A DNA stretch of 64,000 nucleotides from Azadirachta indica (taxonomy: Eukaryota > Streptophyta > Magnoliopsida > Sapindales > Meliaceae), in the NCBI GenBank assembly GCA_022749755.1, contig CM040453.1:270102-334101 (forward strand), written 5' to 3'. A model generated the notes under the pieces. That model was not told the origin of the DNA. It was given only the letters and a program-made list of their open reading frames with translations, and searched no databases. Made by a program: the position numbers and the translations under genes. Shown in pieces: positions 1 to 12,933 of the stretch (position 1 is the stretch's first letter; each line of letters starts with the position of its first letter).

Positions 1-300
1 ATTTCAATTTTAGTTTTGAAGAATTTGAATTACAATGAAACGTCAAAATAAAATTCGTTAATTTAAGAAAAAAAATTATTTTTTAAACGTGGCATACAAT
101 AAATTAATAGAGTCCGCGGTACCCCATGCGCCCCATGGCACCGAATTTGCGAGGGAGGCGCACGTTAAATTTAAAATGCTGAGATAAACGCTGTGCGCCT
201 GGCGCACATTAAACTCAAAAGAATCTTCTTGTTCCGTTCCGTTCGGTCTTCGCAAAAAACCTCAGCTAAAACTTTCAGCTCGAAGTCGGAACATTTTCTG
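1..300 (+). promoter_or_regulatory. Upstream region and 5' leader of CLPP5
   Basis: This short stretch precedes the CLPP5 start codon and holds no separate gene. It contains two near-identical 20-base direct repeats beginning GGCGCAC at 157-176 and 201-220, 44 bases apart, in an otherwise GC-richer patch than the surrounding DNA. The frame stays open upstream of the ATG at 301 but has no in-frame ATG there. No clear TATA box was seen. A promoter role is inferred from position. Confidence 0.4.
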
Positions 301-3286
301 ATGGCGCAATCATGTGCTACCACGTTATCTTCAACCGCCGTGTTTGGATCTCTCTGCTATCACTTTCCTTCTGAATCTCACTCTTCCTCCCTTCGTTTAA
401 GTCCTATTCGATCAAGGTTCTGTTTTTCCTTTATCTGGTTTTGCTTATGCTGTGTTTGGTTTTCAACAAAAGAAAAGGAACGGGAGGAAAATCATCTTTT
501 CTTGGCTATTTCTCGGTTATTAATGAACATGAAAAATGAATCCTTTAAGCTTCGTCTATTGAAAAAGAGGAGAAATTGTAATTTAGGATGTTTTAGGTTA
601 AGAGGTTCTCTTTCTCATGCTCTCTTTGGCTGCCGAAGCTTGGAAAATGCAGCGAGGGAGTAGAATAGATGAAAGGAAACAGAAAAAGATTTTAACTTCG
701 ACTGTTAATTTTAGTGTATGTGAGAATTTTGAAGAAGAGAACTAAAAGAAAACGAAATTTTTAATTGTTTTTGTGAATAGATGAGCATATGAAAATTTAG
801 AAATAAAGAAGTAAAATAGAATTGGGTTTTATTTTGAAGGCTTTCTGTTATTTATTTGCAGGAAAGCAATAATATCAAGAGGTAAAGAAAGGAAATGCCA
901 GAGTATTACAGTGAAAGCAGCATATTTAAGTGGTTATTTGACTATTGATGAGTATGAGAGTACTTGGAAAGGAATTTGGTCCATACGGTAAGGTTTATGT
1001 GAAAATTTGAAGTGTTATATGTATCAAGTATTATTGCTTTATATTATTGAATTTGTCAGATGTTTGGTTGTGGGGGAAGTTCAATGGAACTCAAAGTGCA
1101 TCGTTGCAGGTTTTATTTTTTTGTTTGCAATGCTAGATCATGGGAATTTGCTTCACGTAATGACATTAAGTGCTGTTTTATTTTCAAAATGGTTTCTACT
1201 AATGTGCTGCTTGGTTGATAGGAAAATGGCAGTTTGAGTAATTTTGGATTGGTTAGTGATTGGAGGTTCTCTCCTTATAGGTCACACTTGTGAAATTTTT
1301 TAAACTGAAAGCATGGTCATTTTTGAGTTGTGCAATTTCTTAGCAAGTGCTAATTTTCTTTTACTTTTGGTTTTACAGAAATGATCTAGAAGTTCCTGCT
1401 TCACCATATATTCCTGTCTATGCACAAGGAGATCCGGGTCCTTCCCCAATGTTACAAGGGCGGTTCCAAAATGTGCTCAGCCAGCTCTTTCAATATGTAA
1501 GGATTGGGCCATCAGTTTTGCCATAATTGATTTTGTTTGAATTTTAAAATTATATTGCTGCTAGGAATTTAATTAATTAGTTCATCATTGACATTTTAGA
1601 GAATTATCCGGTGTGGAGGACCAGTTGATGATGATATGGCAAATATTATTGTGTCTCAACTCCTATATCTGGATGCTGTGGATCCAACCAAGGTCAGTGT
1701 CTTATTTTGCATGATTTATGATGATTTTTTTATAAAAGAAAAAGAGAAAGAAAATAAGCAGAAAGAAAGTTGAATTTATTCCATCTGATAGAAACTGAAT
1801 TTCATAACATAGAATTTATTTTTCCATAATATTGCCATTGTAAAATATACTTCTACTATTGCAAACAGAAGAATGTGTGTGTTGTTATTTGTTAATGTCA
1901 TTAAAAATCTTTGACATCATCTACTCATGCACATTTTTCCCCTATAATTTTCAATATCTTTCTCCAACCAACCCTGCTGTAAGTTTTGTTTTGTATCTTT
2001 ATGTTTCTCCAAATCATGTGCATCTTCTCCCTTGAACAGGATATTATTATGTATGTGAACTCTCCGGGAGGATCAGTAACAGCTGGTAATATTAGTTCTG
2101 TTTTCTTCATTATTGCTTTGTTTACTATTTGTGTAAGCTGTCAGTATCGGTCTTCTCTGTTTGTCATGTGACAATGCTGCAACAGGTATGGCCATATTTG
2201 ATACTATCAGGCACATACGACCTGATGTTTCCACTGTATGTGTTGGACTGGCAGCCAGGTAAATGAAGGAAGCCATAATTACAATACCTTTTCTCTTTGG
2301 GTGCAGCTCACCAATAAATGCTTTAAAATTCTATAATCAAATTACCTGAAATGCTTATCCTTCTACTATTTTTCTTTTTCATGACAGTATGGGAGCATTT
2401 CTGCTTAGTGCTGGCACCAAAGGTAAAACATTTGTGCGCTTTGCCTGGTTTTTTGCAACTCATTTTTGTTTCATGAAAATCTGTCTTGGAAACTTGTCCT
2501 AACTATGTGATTTCTTTATTTGCCTTCCTTTTTTATAATATTTGTACCAAATTATGCAGGAAAAAGATACAGCTTGCCAAACTCAAGGATAATGATTCAT
2601 CAGCCTCTTGGTGGGGTACAAGGCGGGCAGAGTGATGTTGACATCCAGGTATGTATCACATCAGATATGTGTTTTGTCAACTTAAGTTTCATGCATTTGG
2701 TCTTCCTTGTGCTGGTTTTATATCAAGATTTTAATTAATCAAAACAAGTTGCGTTTAGCATTTTTTGTGTTTTGCTTGCCTATAGAACCTGAAATGGTTC
2801 GTTGAATTGATCAATGGATATAAATAATGTTATCTGTGAATCCTCACATATGAATTCTCATGTGCAGCATGGTTTTTTAAATTGTACTCGTTAAACAAAA
2901 GTAAACGCAAAAATGTCTTAGTTGTTATATTGATCTCATTTTTCATTCAGAGTGCCTATCTGGACTGGATGCTGAAAGTTGTTCTAAGAATTCAGGATAC
3001 TTGAAATATTTATTTTGAATAGCAGTTGCTTTTCCTTCTTGTTATATTTTCCTAGTAGAGTCAAACCAAATTCCAATTTTAATTTTGCTTCCAGGCAAAT
3101 GAAATGCTACATCACAAGGCAAATTTGAATGGATATCTATCTTACCAAACTGGTCAAACTCTTGAAAAGATCAACCAGGATACTGACCGTGATTTCTTCA
3201 TGAGTGCACAAGAAGCTAAAGACTATGGTCTTATAGACGGGATCATCATGAATCCACACAAGGTTCTCCAGCCAGTAACACAATGA
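301..3286 (+). CDS. CLPP5: Plastid ATP-dependent Clp protease proteolytic subunit 5 (CLPP5)
   Basis: This is a catalytic subunit of the stromal Clp protease core, a serine peptidase degrading unfolded or tagged proteins in plastids. Nine exons join in frame: 301-416, 862-987, 1379-1496, 1600-1692, 2040-2085, 2186-2258, 2388-2422, 2560-2648 and 3095-3286, giving about 295 residues, close to the roughly 298 of Arabidopsis CLPP5. The Ser-rich N-terminus fits a chloroplast transit peptide. The triad is intact: Ser191 in ASMGAF (its codon split by an intron), His216 in MIHQPLGG and Asp265 in DTDRDF, so it is a ClpP and not an inactive ClpR. The stretch [16 protein letters not shown] and the C-terminus NPHKVLQP match CLPP5 rather than CLPP3, 4 or 6, by memory of those proteins. 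An AATAAA at 3557-3562 could serve polyadenylation. Confidence 0.95.
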
Positions 3287-3651
3287 TATGGGAACTCAAA
3301 ACCATTCTTGTTGATTTCATTGACAGATTGGTGATCAAATGCTAGTTTGAAACAGGAGGAAATGCCAGAATCTCAACTTTGGTATTGCTGGATTTAGCTA
3401 TGGAAAAATTCAGTTTTGAGATTCATGTGTGCATGGAAGCACTTCTTCTCTAGGATAAGAGTACAAACCATTTTGATAATGTAAACGAACAAATACTGGC
3501 ATAAAAGTTATATCGAGATGCTTTTATATCTTAAGCAGTTTCTGTTTTAGCAAATTAATAAAAGCTCCCTGACTGGCAGTGCCTTTCATTTGAAAGTAGC
3601 TGTGAATTCTGGTAATGTGATTAAAAGTTATAATATTTCAATTTCGTGTGC

Positions 3652-3694
<43 letters not shown>

Positions 3695-6521
3695 CCATCT
3701 AGGCTTTGCCTGGATGTTGAGTCCTTTGGCAGGACTCTCACCACAAATATTTGTGGGCAGATATTGCACATGTATAAAGATATTTGGGCTGTGTCATTAA
3801 TTTTAATAAATATTTAATAATGTATCAGTAGATGTAATATTAAATATATATATATATATATTTTTTGCAAAACATGTTACCACCAAAACGAAGAATATGT
3901 ATCCAAATTCAGGTTTGGATTGAACTCAAGTAAAGGATAAAGAGAAGGCACGGTTTCATTTTTTCGAGTGTTGCATATCATATTACAGAAATCTTATCCC
4001 TCGGGATTGCAGTACTTTGATTTATTATTATTATTATTTTGAATATTATGTTGTTGTAAAATGAGAATTGGAAAAATGAAAAGATAAGTCTAGTGTTTAG
4101 TCAAAGCAAATGTAATTGCTTTGTCTCCAAAGGTATATGCCTACCTCATAAAAAGATTGAAAATCCCCACTTCACTTGAATGCATTCAATTGCCCTCCAG
4201 ACACCTCGCGATTTCTACAACTCATTAATCTGTTTGGCTATTATTTTAATTTAATGACATCATAAAGCTAGTTTGGTTGCCTGCAGATTTCCGTTCCACC
4301 AATCAATTCTCCTCCTACCCACGCCACCTAGCTTTCTGAATTCTGATGACTCTTTTTATCCCACTAATAATATTAATCCATTCCATTGATCCATATATGC
4401 CAACGCCACATAAACCATGAGACACACACGTTTGGATGGATGGAGAATCGATTATTATTAACAAACAACATTATAGAAGGAAAATAAATATGGTCCAGAT
4501 TGGTGGGGGTGGGGCAAGGTCAAGGTCAAGCGAACGCCTAGAATGACATCGACAAATTAAAGCCAGTGTTTAGTCTTATCTAATCGGCCGAAAGATTTAT
4601 GTGTACATTATATGTTTTATGTCCTCAGCGATGAATGGTCTCAACTCCTAATCCCAACCGATGCCTCACCTAAAGGTGTATCGTGTTATGTAGCCACATT
4701 CTAGTGTAGTGTTCTATCCTCTCTCTTCCATTAACACATATGGTAGGCCACATTCCCGAGTTTTTTCAACTTTCTGATCATATATAAGCATAAATGAATT
4801 CTCTCTACTAATTAATTTGCTAAACTCTTCTGTCCTAGCATTCAGAGAATATCTTCGCAACTTATTATTGCTATAACTAAATAAATAAATGTATTAATAA
4901 TTTAAAAGCAATGCTGGCTCAGGCTGCACATCATGCCAGTACTGAAAAGCATTTTTAGCAAGTTGTTTGTGTTGACAGCATTTTTGCAGTAAATTAAATA
5001 GCATTAGATTTTAGAAGTTATCATTTGGTGGGTATGAATAATGAGAACCTTTCTCAATTTGGCAGAGACCAAATAAAAATAATATTTCACATCTCGTTAT
5101 AGTACGCTGTTAAAGGAGAGAGGAAATTAATATTGCTTACAAACCCAAATGGGTTTGCATTTTTTTTGGTTCCTCATCCATAAAAAGCATCTGAACAGTA
5201 CTGGGTAAAAAATCACTTTTTATCTACAAAATGTTGTGTGTGTTGTGTGTGTCTATATGTATAATCTTGACTCAGAAGATTTTCTTCTCATTAAGTTCTG
5301 TTATGCACATTATATATAATTACGTCCAAAAAGGTAGGGGAAACTCTCATTATATATGTTCTCTTAACCAATAATTTTCAAACCTATTACTGCTTAAAGA
5401 AATTAATAAAATTATTCCCCTTGCTGGTGGTTTATTCAGCACAAAAAATAATATAATAATCAAAATTCGAGTAAAATGAAAAGTCATCTGTTTATACAAG
5501 AGAAACCCACTTGTTCACAAGTCAATGATTTGCCCTAATTACTTTTTCTCACTTTAGAGATACCATTAATTGTGTAAATATATATATATATATATTTAGA
5601 GAGAGAGAGAGAGAGAGAGATAGATTGATTACCTGTTGAAACACCCATTACGTTACTGTTTTTCTAAGAAAAAATGAAATTAATTTGTGAAATGGGAAAT
5701 GAATGAAGAGAAAGATTGTACAGTAGTACGTATACTGCAACAGTTAACTTTGAGATCATGAGATATATATGTGTATGGAGGGAAGACCCATAAGTATTAT
5801 TTATCAGAGTTTTTGACCAATCAGAAGTTGAAATGTGGCAAAATTTCTTTATTTTTACAGATCAGAGATGAAATAATACAGACAGAAATTGGACACTATA
5901 AATACGGGCTACAAATACATTTATAGCATTTTTATCGAAAACATATTAATCAATGAATCTTATTCTCTGTTAATGAGCGTGCGAGAACGTGCTGAAAGAT
6001 TGAGGTCTTCGATGTAAGTAGACACTCTCTCTCTTAAGAATCTTGTTAATTAGCTTTGCTCAGCTCTTCTTGGAAAAGAAAGAAAGTGTAAGGTCTAGTC
6101 TTTTTCAACCTTACAACTTATTGAACTGTTATTTATGTAATGTTAAAATCACTTCGATATCAGTTTCTCTTCTTCAGGTGTTGCCTGTTACTTTTCTTTC
6201 TTTTCTAGGTATTCTTCTCTATCTCTTTCTTCTAGCTAGCTAGGGTTTCCTTTCTCTAATGGCTGCTTCTCTCAGTTGTTTGATCAGCTTCTGTTAATTG
6301 CAGATAAGTTGGATTCTGAACTGGGAGAATTACTGTAGTCACTGCTAACTGTTTTTCTAGTTGCAGAAACTAGACTAACATATCTAACAACAGTACGTTT
6401 AAGATACATACAGAAACAAATAAGAAAACAAATTTTAATTTCTTTGCAAATAAGGTCTTGTTCGAGTTGTTGGAAGACTCTTGATTTATCAGTGAACTGT
6501 AGTTGTAATTGCAGTTTTCTC
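3287..6521. other. Intergenic region between CLPP5 and the KNOX gene
   Basis: No coding signal was found. The stretch holds the CLPP5 3' UTR, (TA)n tracts at 3653-3691, 3847-3861 and about 5578-5594, and a (GA)n tract at 5599-5620. A TATAAAT at 5897-5903 lies in a plausible position for the KNOX promoter, which would give a 5' leader of roughly 590 bases; short upstream reading frames occur in that leader and an intron within it is possible. The rest is AT-rich and featureless to my reading. Confidence 0.5.
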
Positions 6522-8285
6522 ATGGAAGATTTGTATAGACTTGATCATGAAGCAGCAGCAGCAGCTTCGGATGATATGGCTGCAGTGCGGGTTGGAAATT
6601 TCTCTCATGGAAACTACACTTCTGCTAGTACTGCTTGCGAATTTCATAATTCCATGCCTCAATTCGATTCTTCTACTGGGTCGGATATCTCTGATTTTGA
6701 TCTGATCAAAGCACAGATCGCAAATCATCCTCGTTATCCAAATTTGCTATCTGCATACATCGAATGCCAAAAGGTTTGACTGTTTAGGTTTTCATTATTT
6801 TACAGTTTAATACTTGGAAGGGCTTTATTTTATTTTCTTTTATTCTCTTAATCGAAATTTTCATTCCTTATTTACTTTTTGTTTCTGATAAAGATCGGAG
6901 CTCCCCCAGAAATGGCATCATTTCTTGAAGAAATCCGTCGAGAAAATAACACTACACGATGCTGTACTGAAATTGGAGCTGATCCGGAGCTCGATGAATT
7001 CATGGTACATCCAGACTGTTTATATCAATTAGATTCCGACTATATATATATATATATATATATATGCTCTTGTTTTCTTGGTAAAGTAATTACTGGGATA
7101 AATATAAATATTTATGAATATCCGATGGATAAACGAGTGAATTGATAACCATTTAAATTTCTTTTTTCTGTTTTCTGTAGGAATCATACTGTCAAGCACT
7201 GCAGAAATACAAGGAGGAGATATCAAAGCCGTTTGATGAAGCAACTATTTTCTTTAGCAACATGGAATCACAATTAAATAATCTTTGTAAAGGAGAAATA
7301 TTAATTACAAGAACATCGGATTATCGCTCAGGTAATTAAAGCAAATGATCGAACTATAGGTACCTTTTCACTGTTAATTTCACTATTTTCTATGGTATTT
7401 TAATTTGCTAGTTAATACTGTGCATGTTAAAACAACAGTTGTTAATTATATGGAAGTAACTAATTAATACTATTATATCCATGAATAAATACAGTAAATA
7501 CTGTTCTTTTAATTGGTTCGTTCCCCAGATGTATTGTTTGTTTGTTTTTTTTTTTTTTTTTGTTTTACCATGCATGTTTAATGAAAATGACAATCTGCAA
7601 ATCATGCATGTTTTCTAGAAATATGTATATATGAGTGATTCGCGGATTGTGTTTGTGTCCATGAATCATTGATTTAGAGTACTATGAGATTTCAGTTAAT
7701 TGACATTATTAAACAATGATCATGAATCATGATGCTAGCTATCTACCTGTTCAATATATACTTTAACTTTGGTTGATATCTTGTTTCATTGAGTTGAAGT
7801 TCATTCATGGACAATAATATACATTACATTGTTGAGTAAGAGAAGAATGCATACATATATGCTTCTATTCTACATCTCAATACATAATATTGCAAAGTAA
7901 TTGGACCTTATAACTATTAAGTTTATGTTTCCTACATTTACTTACATTATTTATTTATTGATTAAGGATATACATGCAATATTTTGGATGGAATTGATTC
8001 TATATATATATATATATAATTAATTGTGAAATTAATTAAACAGGCAACAACTCATATATATTTTTCACACTCATTTTTGACTTGTAATATATTTATAATT
8101 CTTCCATCTCATAGCTTAACATATTCAATACTAGTTAATTGAACATGTATATGTCCAAAATCAGCTTGTAATTCCTTTTTAAGCAGTAGTACAGATTCAA
8201 CACTTTGTTGGGAAAAATGTGGAAGTTGGATTATAAGTACGGCAGGCTAGTTAATTCGATATTTATCTTCAAAATTTCTGTGTTA

Positions 8286-8336
<51 letters not shown>

Positions 8337-9057
8337 ATTAACTATGATTTACTTTTGTTTGCAATTATTTCAAAGTGTGGAAACACTTGTGGGACTAGAT
8401 TAGACTAGACTATATATGTGTGTGAGTGTGCGTATATATAAATTAATAATGAAAATAAAGAGCTGGGATTGGGATGAATGAGTTTAATTTAGTTAGAGAT
8501 GAAGCAGCAGTGGGGACGGGAACAACTACTGCAGAGGAGGAATGTGTAAGCTACGGGGAGCTGCAGGGTGAAGCAGGAGCGGAATGCCAAGATTGTTCTT
8601 CTGCGGAGGGGGATGTAAAAGCAATGCTAATGCGCAAGTACAGTGGATATCTTAGCAGCTTGAAGAAGGAATTCTTGAAGAAAAGGAAGAAGGGTAAGCT
8701 ACCCAAAGATGCAAGGGAGACACTGATGGATTGGTGGAACGCCCACTATAGATGGCCATATCCTACGGTACCTACCCACCTACCTACTAATTAATTTATT
8801 TAATCTATTATTATATATATATATATATATATATTTGTGTATATCATTTGATGGAGGGATGGATGGATGGATGGATGGATGGATTGATGGGTGGATTTTG
8901 TATGCGTACTTACGTACAGGAAGAGGAGAAGCTGAAACTCTCGGAGGAAACTGGACTAGACCAAAAGCAAATCAACAATTGGTTTATCAATCAGAGGAAG
9001 AGACATTGGAGGCCATCTGAAGACATGAGATTTGCTCTCCTGGAAGGTGTAAATTAA
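6522..9057 (+). CDS. Class I KNOX (TALE homeodomain) transcription factor
   Basis: This nuclear DNA-binding protein belongs to the family that maintains shoot meristems and shapes leaves. Five exons join in frame: 6522-6773, 6894-7004, 7181-7331, 8499-8767 and 8920-9057, about 306 residues. Domains in order: KNOX1 (about 53-85, [17 protein letters not shown]), KNOX2 (about 110-155, DPELDEFM..), ELK (about 210-232, with the first triad read as DVK), and the three-residue-loop homeodomain (about 231-294) with PYP in the loop and [10 protein letters not shown] at 282-291. The intron between the PYPT and EEE codons is at the usual family position. The N-terminus is shorter than in STM or BP. The tail, [14 protein letters not shown], resembles the maize rs1/rice OSH6 group from memory, so I give no Arabidopsis symbol. 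A further 3' exon after GAAG at 9046 cannot be excluded. Confidence 0.92.
8293..8336. repeat. (AC)n-(AT)n compound microsatellite in KNOX intron 3
   Basis: About 29 bases of CA repeat run straight into about 15 bases of TA repeat. It lies in the 1.2 kb third intron of the KNOX gene, which also holds AT-rich filler; another (TA)n tract lies in intron 2 at 7041-7065. Such tracts are usually length-variable between individuals. Confidence 0.85.
8854..8886. repeat. (GGAT)n microsatellite in KNOX intron 4
   Basis: About seven GGAT units follow a (TA)n tract at about 8811-8834. Both fall in the short intron that interrupts the homeodomain, only some 35 bases before the acceptor site at 8918-8919. 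Confidence 0.85.
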
Positions 9058-10240
9058 TTAAACTCGTATTTATATATATATATATATATATATATGACTG
9101 CGTGCCAACAATTACAATTAATGGGAAAGGAAGCCTATGCAATCCATACCATTTTAAACACCGAATCGTTATTACTGCATAGATATTGAGAGATCAATTT
9201 TACATAGTGGTTGTTAGTTTGATGTGTACTACTGATACTAATATATATCCTCTGGACGATAATGTGCTTCGCCAATTAATTAATGTTGAAGGAATTACAA
9301 AGCACATGCATGTAGCAGCAGCAGCAGCTTTAATTTGTAGGTCTGAGTATTTTCTTATAATTTTAATTAAACATTCCTTATTGATAAATAAGATTCCACA
9401 AACTCAATTGCTTTCCAACTTTTTAAGCTACTTTTTCACTAGTCTTCCTATTAAGTGTACGTGTCCATTTAGATTGGTTTTTTAATTGGTTAGAAAAAAA
9501 TTTTTAATAATAAAAATTTATTTGAAATTTTTTAATATCATTTAATTGATAATAAAAAAGTTATTTTTTTTTTTTTATAACAAGTTTAAAATTTAGATTT
9601 TTAGTAGCGAAATTTTCTCAACTTTCTTAAAAAATATTTAAAATGTCATTATTTTATTTTAAATATTTTATACTATTTTTTTTAAATAAAGCATTAAAAT
9701 TTTGTTTATTAAATAGTTATTCTAATTTTTTTAAAAAAAAAAGTTATTTATAATAACTAAACGATTAATAAATTTGTGTTAAAAATTTTATTCATAAAAA
9801 TTTTACGAATGAAACTTTTGCTTTAAAAAGTTTATTTGAAAAGGTATATCAAACGGACCTTAAATTTATCAGTTGCTCTCTCACTCCGTACTAATAATAT
9901 CATGATCGATCAGCTTTTGAAATATATAAGACCACCAAAATAACTTGACTAATTATGTCAGCTAATCAAAAATTCGGTGTTTTTAATATAAACGACAAAT
10001 TGGTTTTGTGTCTTTGTAGAAGACGACGAATCGTGCATGTGTGAAATGAAAGCAATTGATTTATAAAAGAAAGGAAAAAGCCATAAGACGCAAATTAGGC
10101 AAATAATTAATGAGAATTTTTTCTATAATTAATTGGTTTATGGTATTTCAGACTTCAAATGTTTTTGATATATATATATATAGGGTAGGATCAGCAGCTT
10201 TTCTTTTTTTATATTTAAAATCTTATATCAATTATATACC

Positions 10241-10353
10241 GTTAGATATAAATATATCTAATGATTGAGATTACATCTGACCATATGATTAATACATTTA
10301 TAATTACTATATATATCAGATGCAATCTCAATCGTTAAATATGTCTATATGAA
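10241..10353. mobile_element. Hairpin element, possible MITE fragment
   Basis: An imperfect inverted repeat has arms at 10241-10280 (starting GTTAGATATAAATATATCTA) and about 10315-10353, with about 35 bases between them. The reverse complement of the right arm follows the left arm at most positions (TCAGATGTAATCTCAATC against TCAGATGCAATCTCAATC). This fits a small miniature inverted-repeat element or a fragment of one. No target duplication was recognised. Confidence 0.55.
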
Positions 10354-11155
10354 CTACAATAGTAGTACATATGTATCTGTGGGGCTTGTGGCCACTGCAG
10401 CATTCAACCTTCAAACATTTTCTTACGAGAGACTACATTTGATGATGTAAACCTAGCTATATTATCTTCTGATATATATGTATATATATATACACGCGCA
10501 CAGTAGTCCAAACGGAAGTTGAACGGCGTCACAATAAAAAAAAATTCAAATTGTGGGGATTTCCCAATTGAAGAAAATTTGTATGGTTGGAAGGACTTGG
10601 AAATAATTAAATATTAATATAAAGTGTATGAGTGTGCTTTGGAATTTAAAAATTAAACCAAGTGCATGATTTTCGAGCATGTTCTCTTCTCATATTGTTT
10701 TAATTTTGTATATGCATGCTATAATTGAAGAGTTTTAATTCGTTAATTTCGAGTTTCAAATATATATATATATATATATTCCATGTTTTGTTTCTTAATT
10801 ATATATCAATAATGTACAAATCAAACTTATGTATTGTCATGTGGTCTTCTTTATATATAAAATAAAATATGAAGCTCCGAATCTTATTGGATTTATTATT
10901 CATGAATTTTGTCTTTTTGGATTTACGTTTTATTTATTGTTAGATGTAGAGAATAACTATTCATATTATTATTTTTTAAATTAATTTAACGTAAGAACCA
11001 AACTAAGGATATATGTTATTATATGTGATTTTGTAAAAGCGTTCACATATTGATTATTTCAATATTGACATATTATGTATTATTTCGATTAACTGGTGAA
11101 AGTTAAATATCATAATCAAGATTTTTAAATTAATTTTGTATGTCTTATCTTTGAC

Positions 11156-11156
<1 letters not shown>

Positions 11157-11192
<36 letters not shown>
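11157..11192. repeat. (ATT)n microsatellite
   Basis: About twelve uninterrupted ATT units lie in the intergenic region between the KNOX gene and nicotianamine synthase. Confidence 0.9.
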
Positions 11193-11194
<2 letters not shown>

Positions 11195-11625
11195 TTTGTA
11201 TTTAAATAAATAAAATCTTATAGAAATTTATATATGTTTTATCTTTTTAAATTATTTTGTTATTTTGAAGAAAATTAAGAATATCCTTTTACATTGAATA
11301 ATGCAAAATAATTACTAAAAAATAAAAAAAGAGATAAAAAAATTGAGCAACTGTAGCTAACAAAGCAATAGCACTGTTTAGAGCGTAAGAGAAGTACTTT
11401 TTCAAATAGTATACATTGCAACAGTTAAGGAGAAGATGGGCGGGCTAGAATTAATAGTAATGAATCAAGACACATATTCCTGAACCCAAAATTTCTTTAC
11501 AGCAGTTAGTTAAGTTCAACAGTATATATTAACCTATCTAGCTGGCTAAGTCTTCTCTTATCGTCATCAGGATCATATTGATTTCTCAATTCAGAGCCTT
11601 AAAGGGAAGAAATTCTCACCACCAC

Positions 11626-11626
<1 letters not shown>

Positions 11627-11662
<36 letters not shown>

Positions 11663-11693
11663 TTCTCTCTCTCTCTCTCTCTATATATATATA
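11627..11693. repeat. C36 homopolymer followed by (CT)n and (AT)n
   Basis: Thirty-six consecutive C residues (11627-11662) are followed by about nine CT units and then about five AT units. Such long C runs are rare in plant genomes. The C strand could form an i-motif and the G strand a quadruplex. The exact length is likely to be uncertain in any assembly. Confidence 0.9.
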
Positions 11694-12933
11694 GGAAACA
11701 AGAATGTGGTAATTCAATAGGATAAAGGGTTAAATTGAAAGCTTAAAGTTATGTGATACATACGGAGCCAGAGAATCAGGATATATATAGGGTGACAACA
11801 ACCGTTAATTAATTTCATCTTTGCTGAAACAACCGCAGCCAGCTGCCAGGTCTCTCTATTCATTTTTGGAATTACACACACACACACACTAGAGTCAATT
11901 AATTCAACATGAGAATAATTGATAAAGATATGTGTGTATATGTATGTATATATATGTACAACCATGCATGGTAACAAGAATACGTCATGGCCTGTTTTTG
12001 CAATTTGCAGTGTATATTGCCACAACCATACAAAATTGAAGGTCTTCTCATTTAGACTTTTAATTTATCTCTTTCTGCTGCTTTTTACCTCTTTGCTTCC
12101 CTCACTCTGCTATCAAGATAAGCATCCATACATGTGTACACAAAACAAAACAAACAAGAAAGAAGAAGAAGATGATGATGATAATAAGATGAATGATTTC
12201 AGCAATTAAATTCAATTGATTCAAAGTAACCGTATATATGTCAGCTTATAGAACCATCAGTTGGAAATAGTACATATAGACTGTCTATTTTCTTAACTGA
12301 TTTGGGTTGGATTATAGAAGTCAACATATATATCTGAACGTGTAAGGAAACGTCACTTTATGTAATATTATTTTGTTCTTACATTTATGCAAAAGGGTAA
12401 CTGAAAATGCATATGGTCACCAGCATTTTGCTTTCACGACAGGTAATTAAACAAGAAAATCAAAATAGTCAAGCAGGGGGAGGTCGAGGAAGTTGAAAGA
12501 ATATGCATTATATGATTGCATATCATGTACATGGATTAATTAAGACCCTCTTCTCATCTGAACAGTTAATAAAAACAGAACCGAAATAATTAAAATTTAT
12601 CTTAATTATTAATTGTACATTATCGATATTTGAACCCATATATATCAAGAGAGAATCCAAATTTATAATTTAGATATAAGAAATTAACATTGCAAAGACT
12701 TTAATTTCTTGAAATATTGATTGATGAACTAGGATATTAATTATATATGTAGTTCATTTTCGAACATAATAAAGATGCAAAGACGACACAACATGGTAGC
12801 CTAGCTAGTAGATATGGGTAATTTATACGATGTTAGACATACATGATGATGATGATGATGGTGATGATGGTGGTGGTGATGATCAACATATAGGATCCAA
12901 TTCCTTGTATGGACTGATGGACAGAAAGAAAAT

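Larger units (their letters stand above)
9058..12933. other. Intergenic region between KNOX and nicotianamine synthase
   Basis: The two flanking genes converge on this 3.9 kb region and no gene was found in it. It is very AT-rich, with (TA)n at 9071-9095 and 10758-10779. A stretch at about 9480-9880 is extremely A/T-rich and ends near ATCAAACGGACC, which resembles ends of hAT-type miniature elements, but its limits could not be set. The hairpin element, the (TTA)n tract and the C-rich tract are listed separately. Confidence 0.5.

Noticed and set aside
9480..9880. A possible hAT-type miniature element ending near ATCAAACGGACC
   Set aside because: Only one end looks right; the other terminus and a target duplication could not be found in this extreme A/T sequence.
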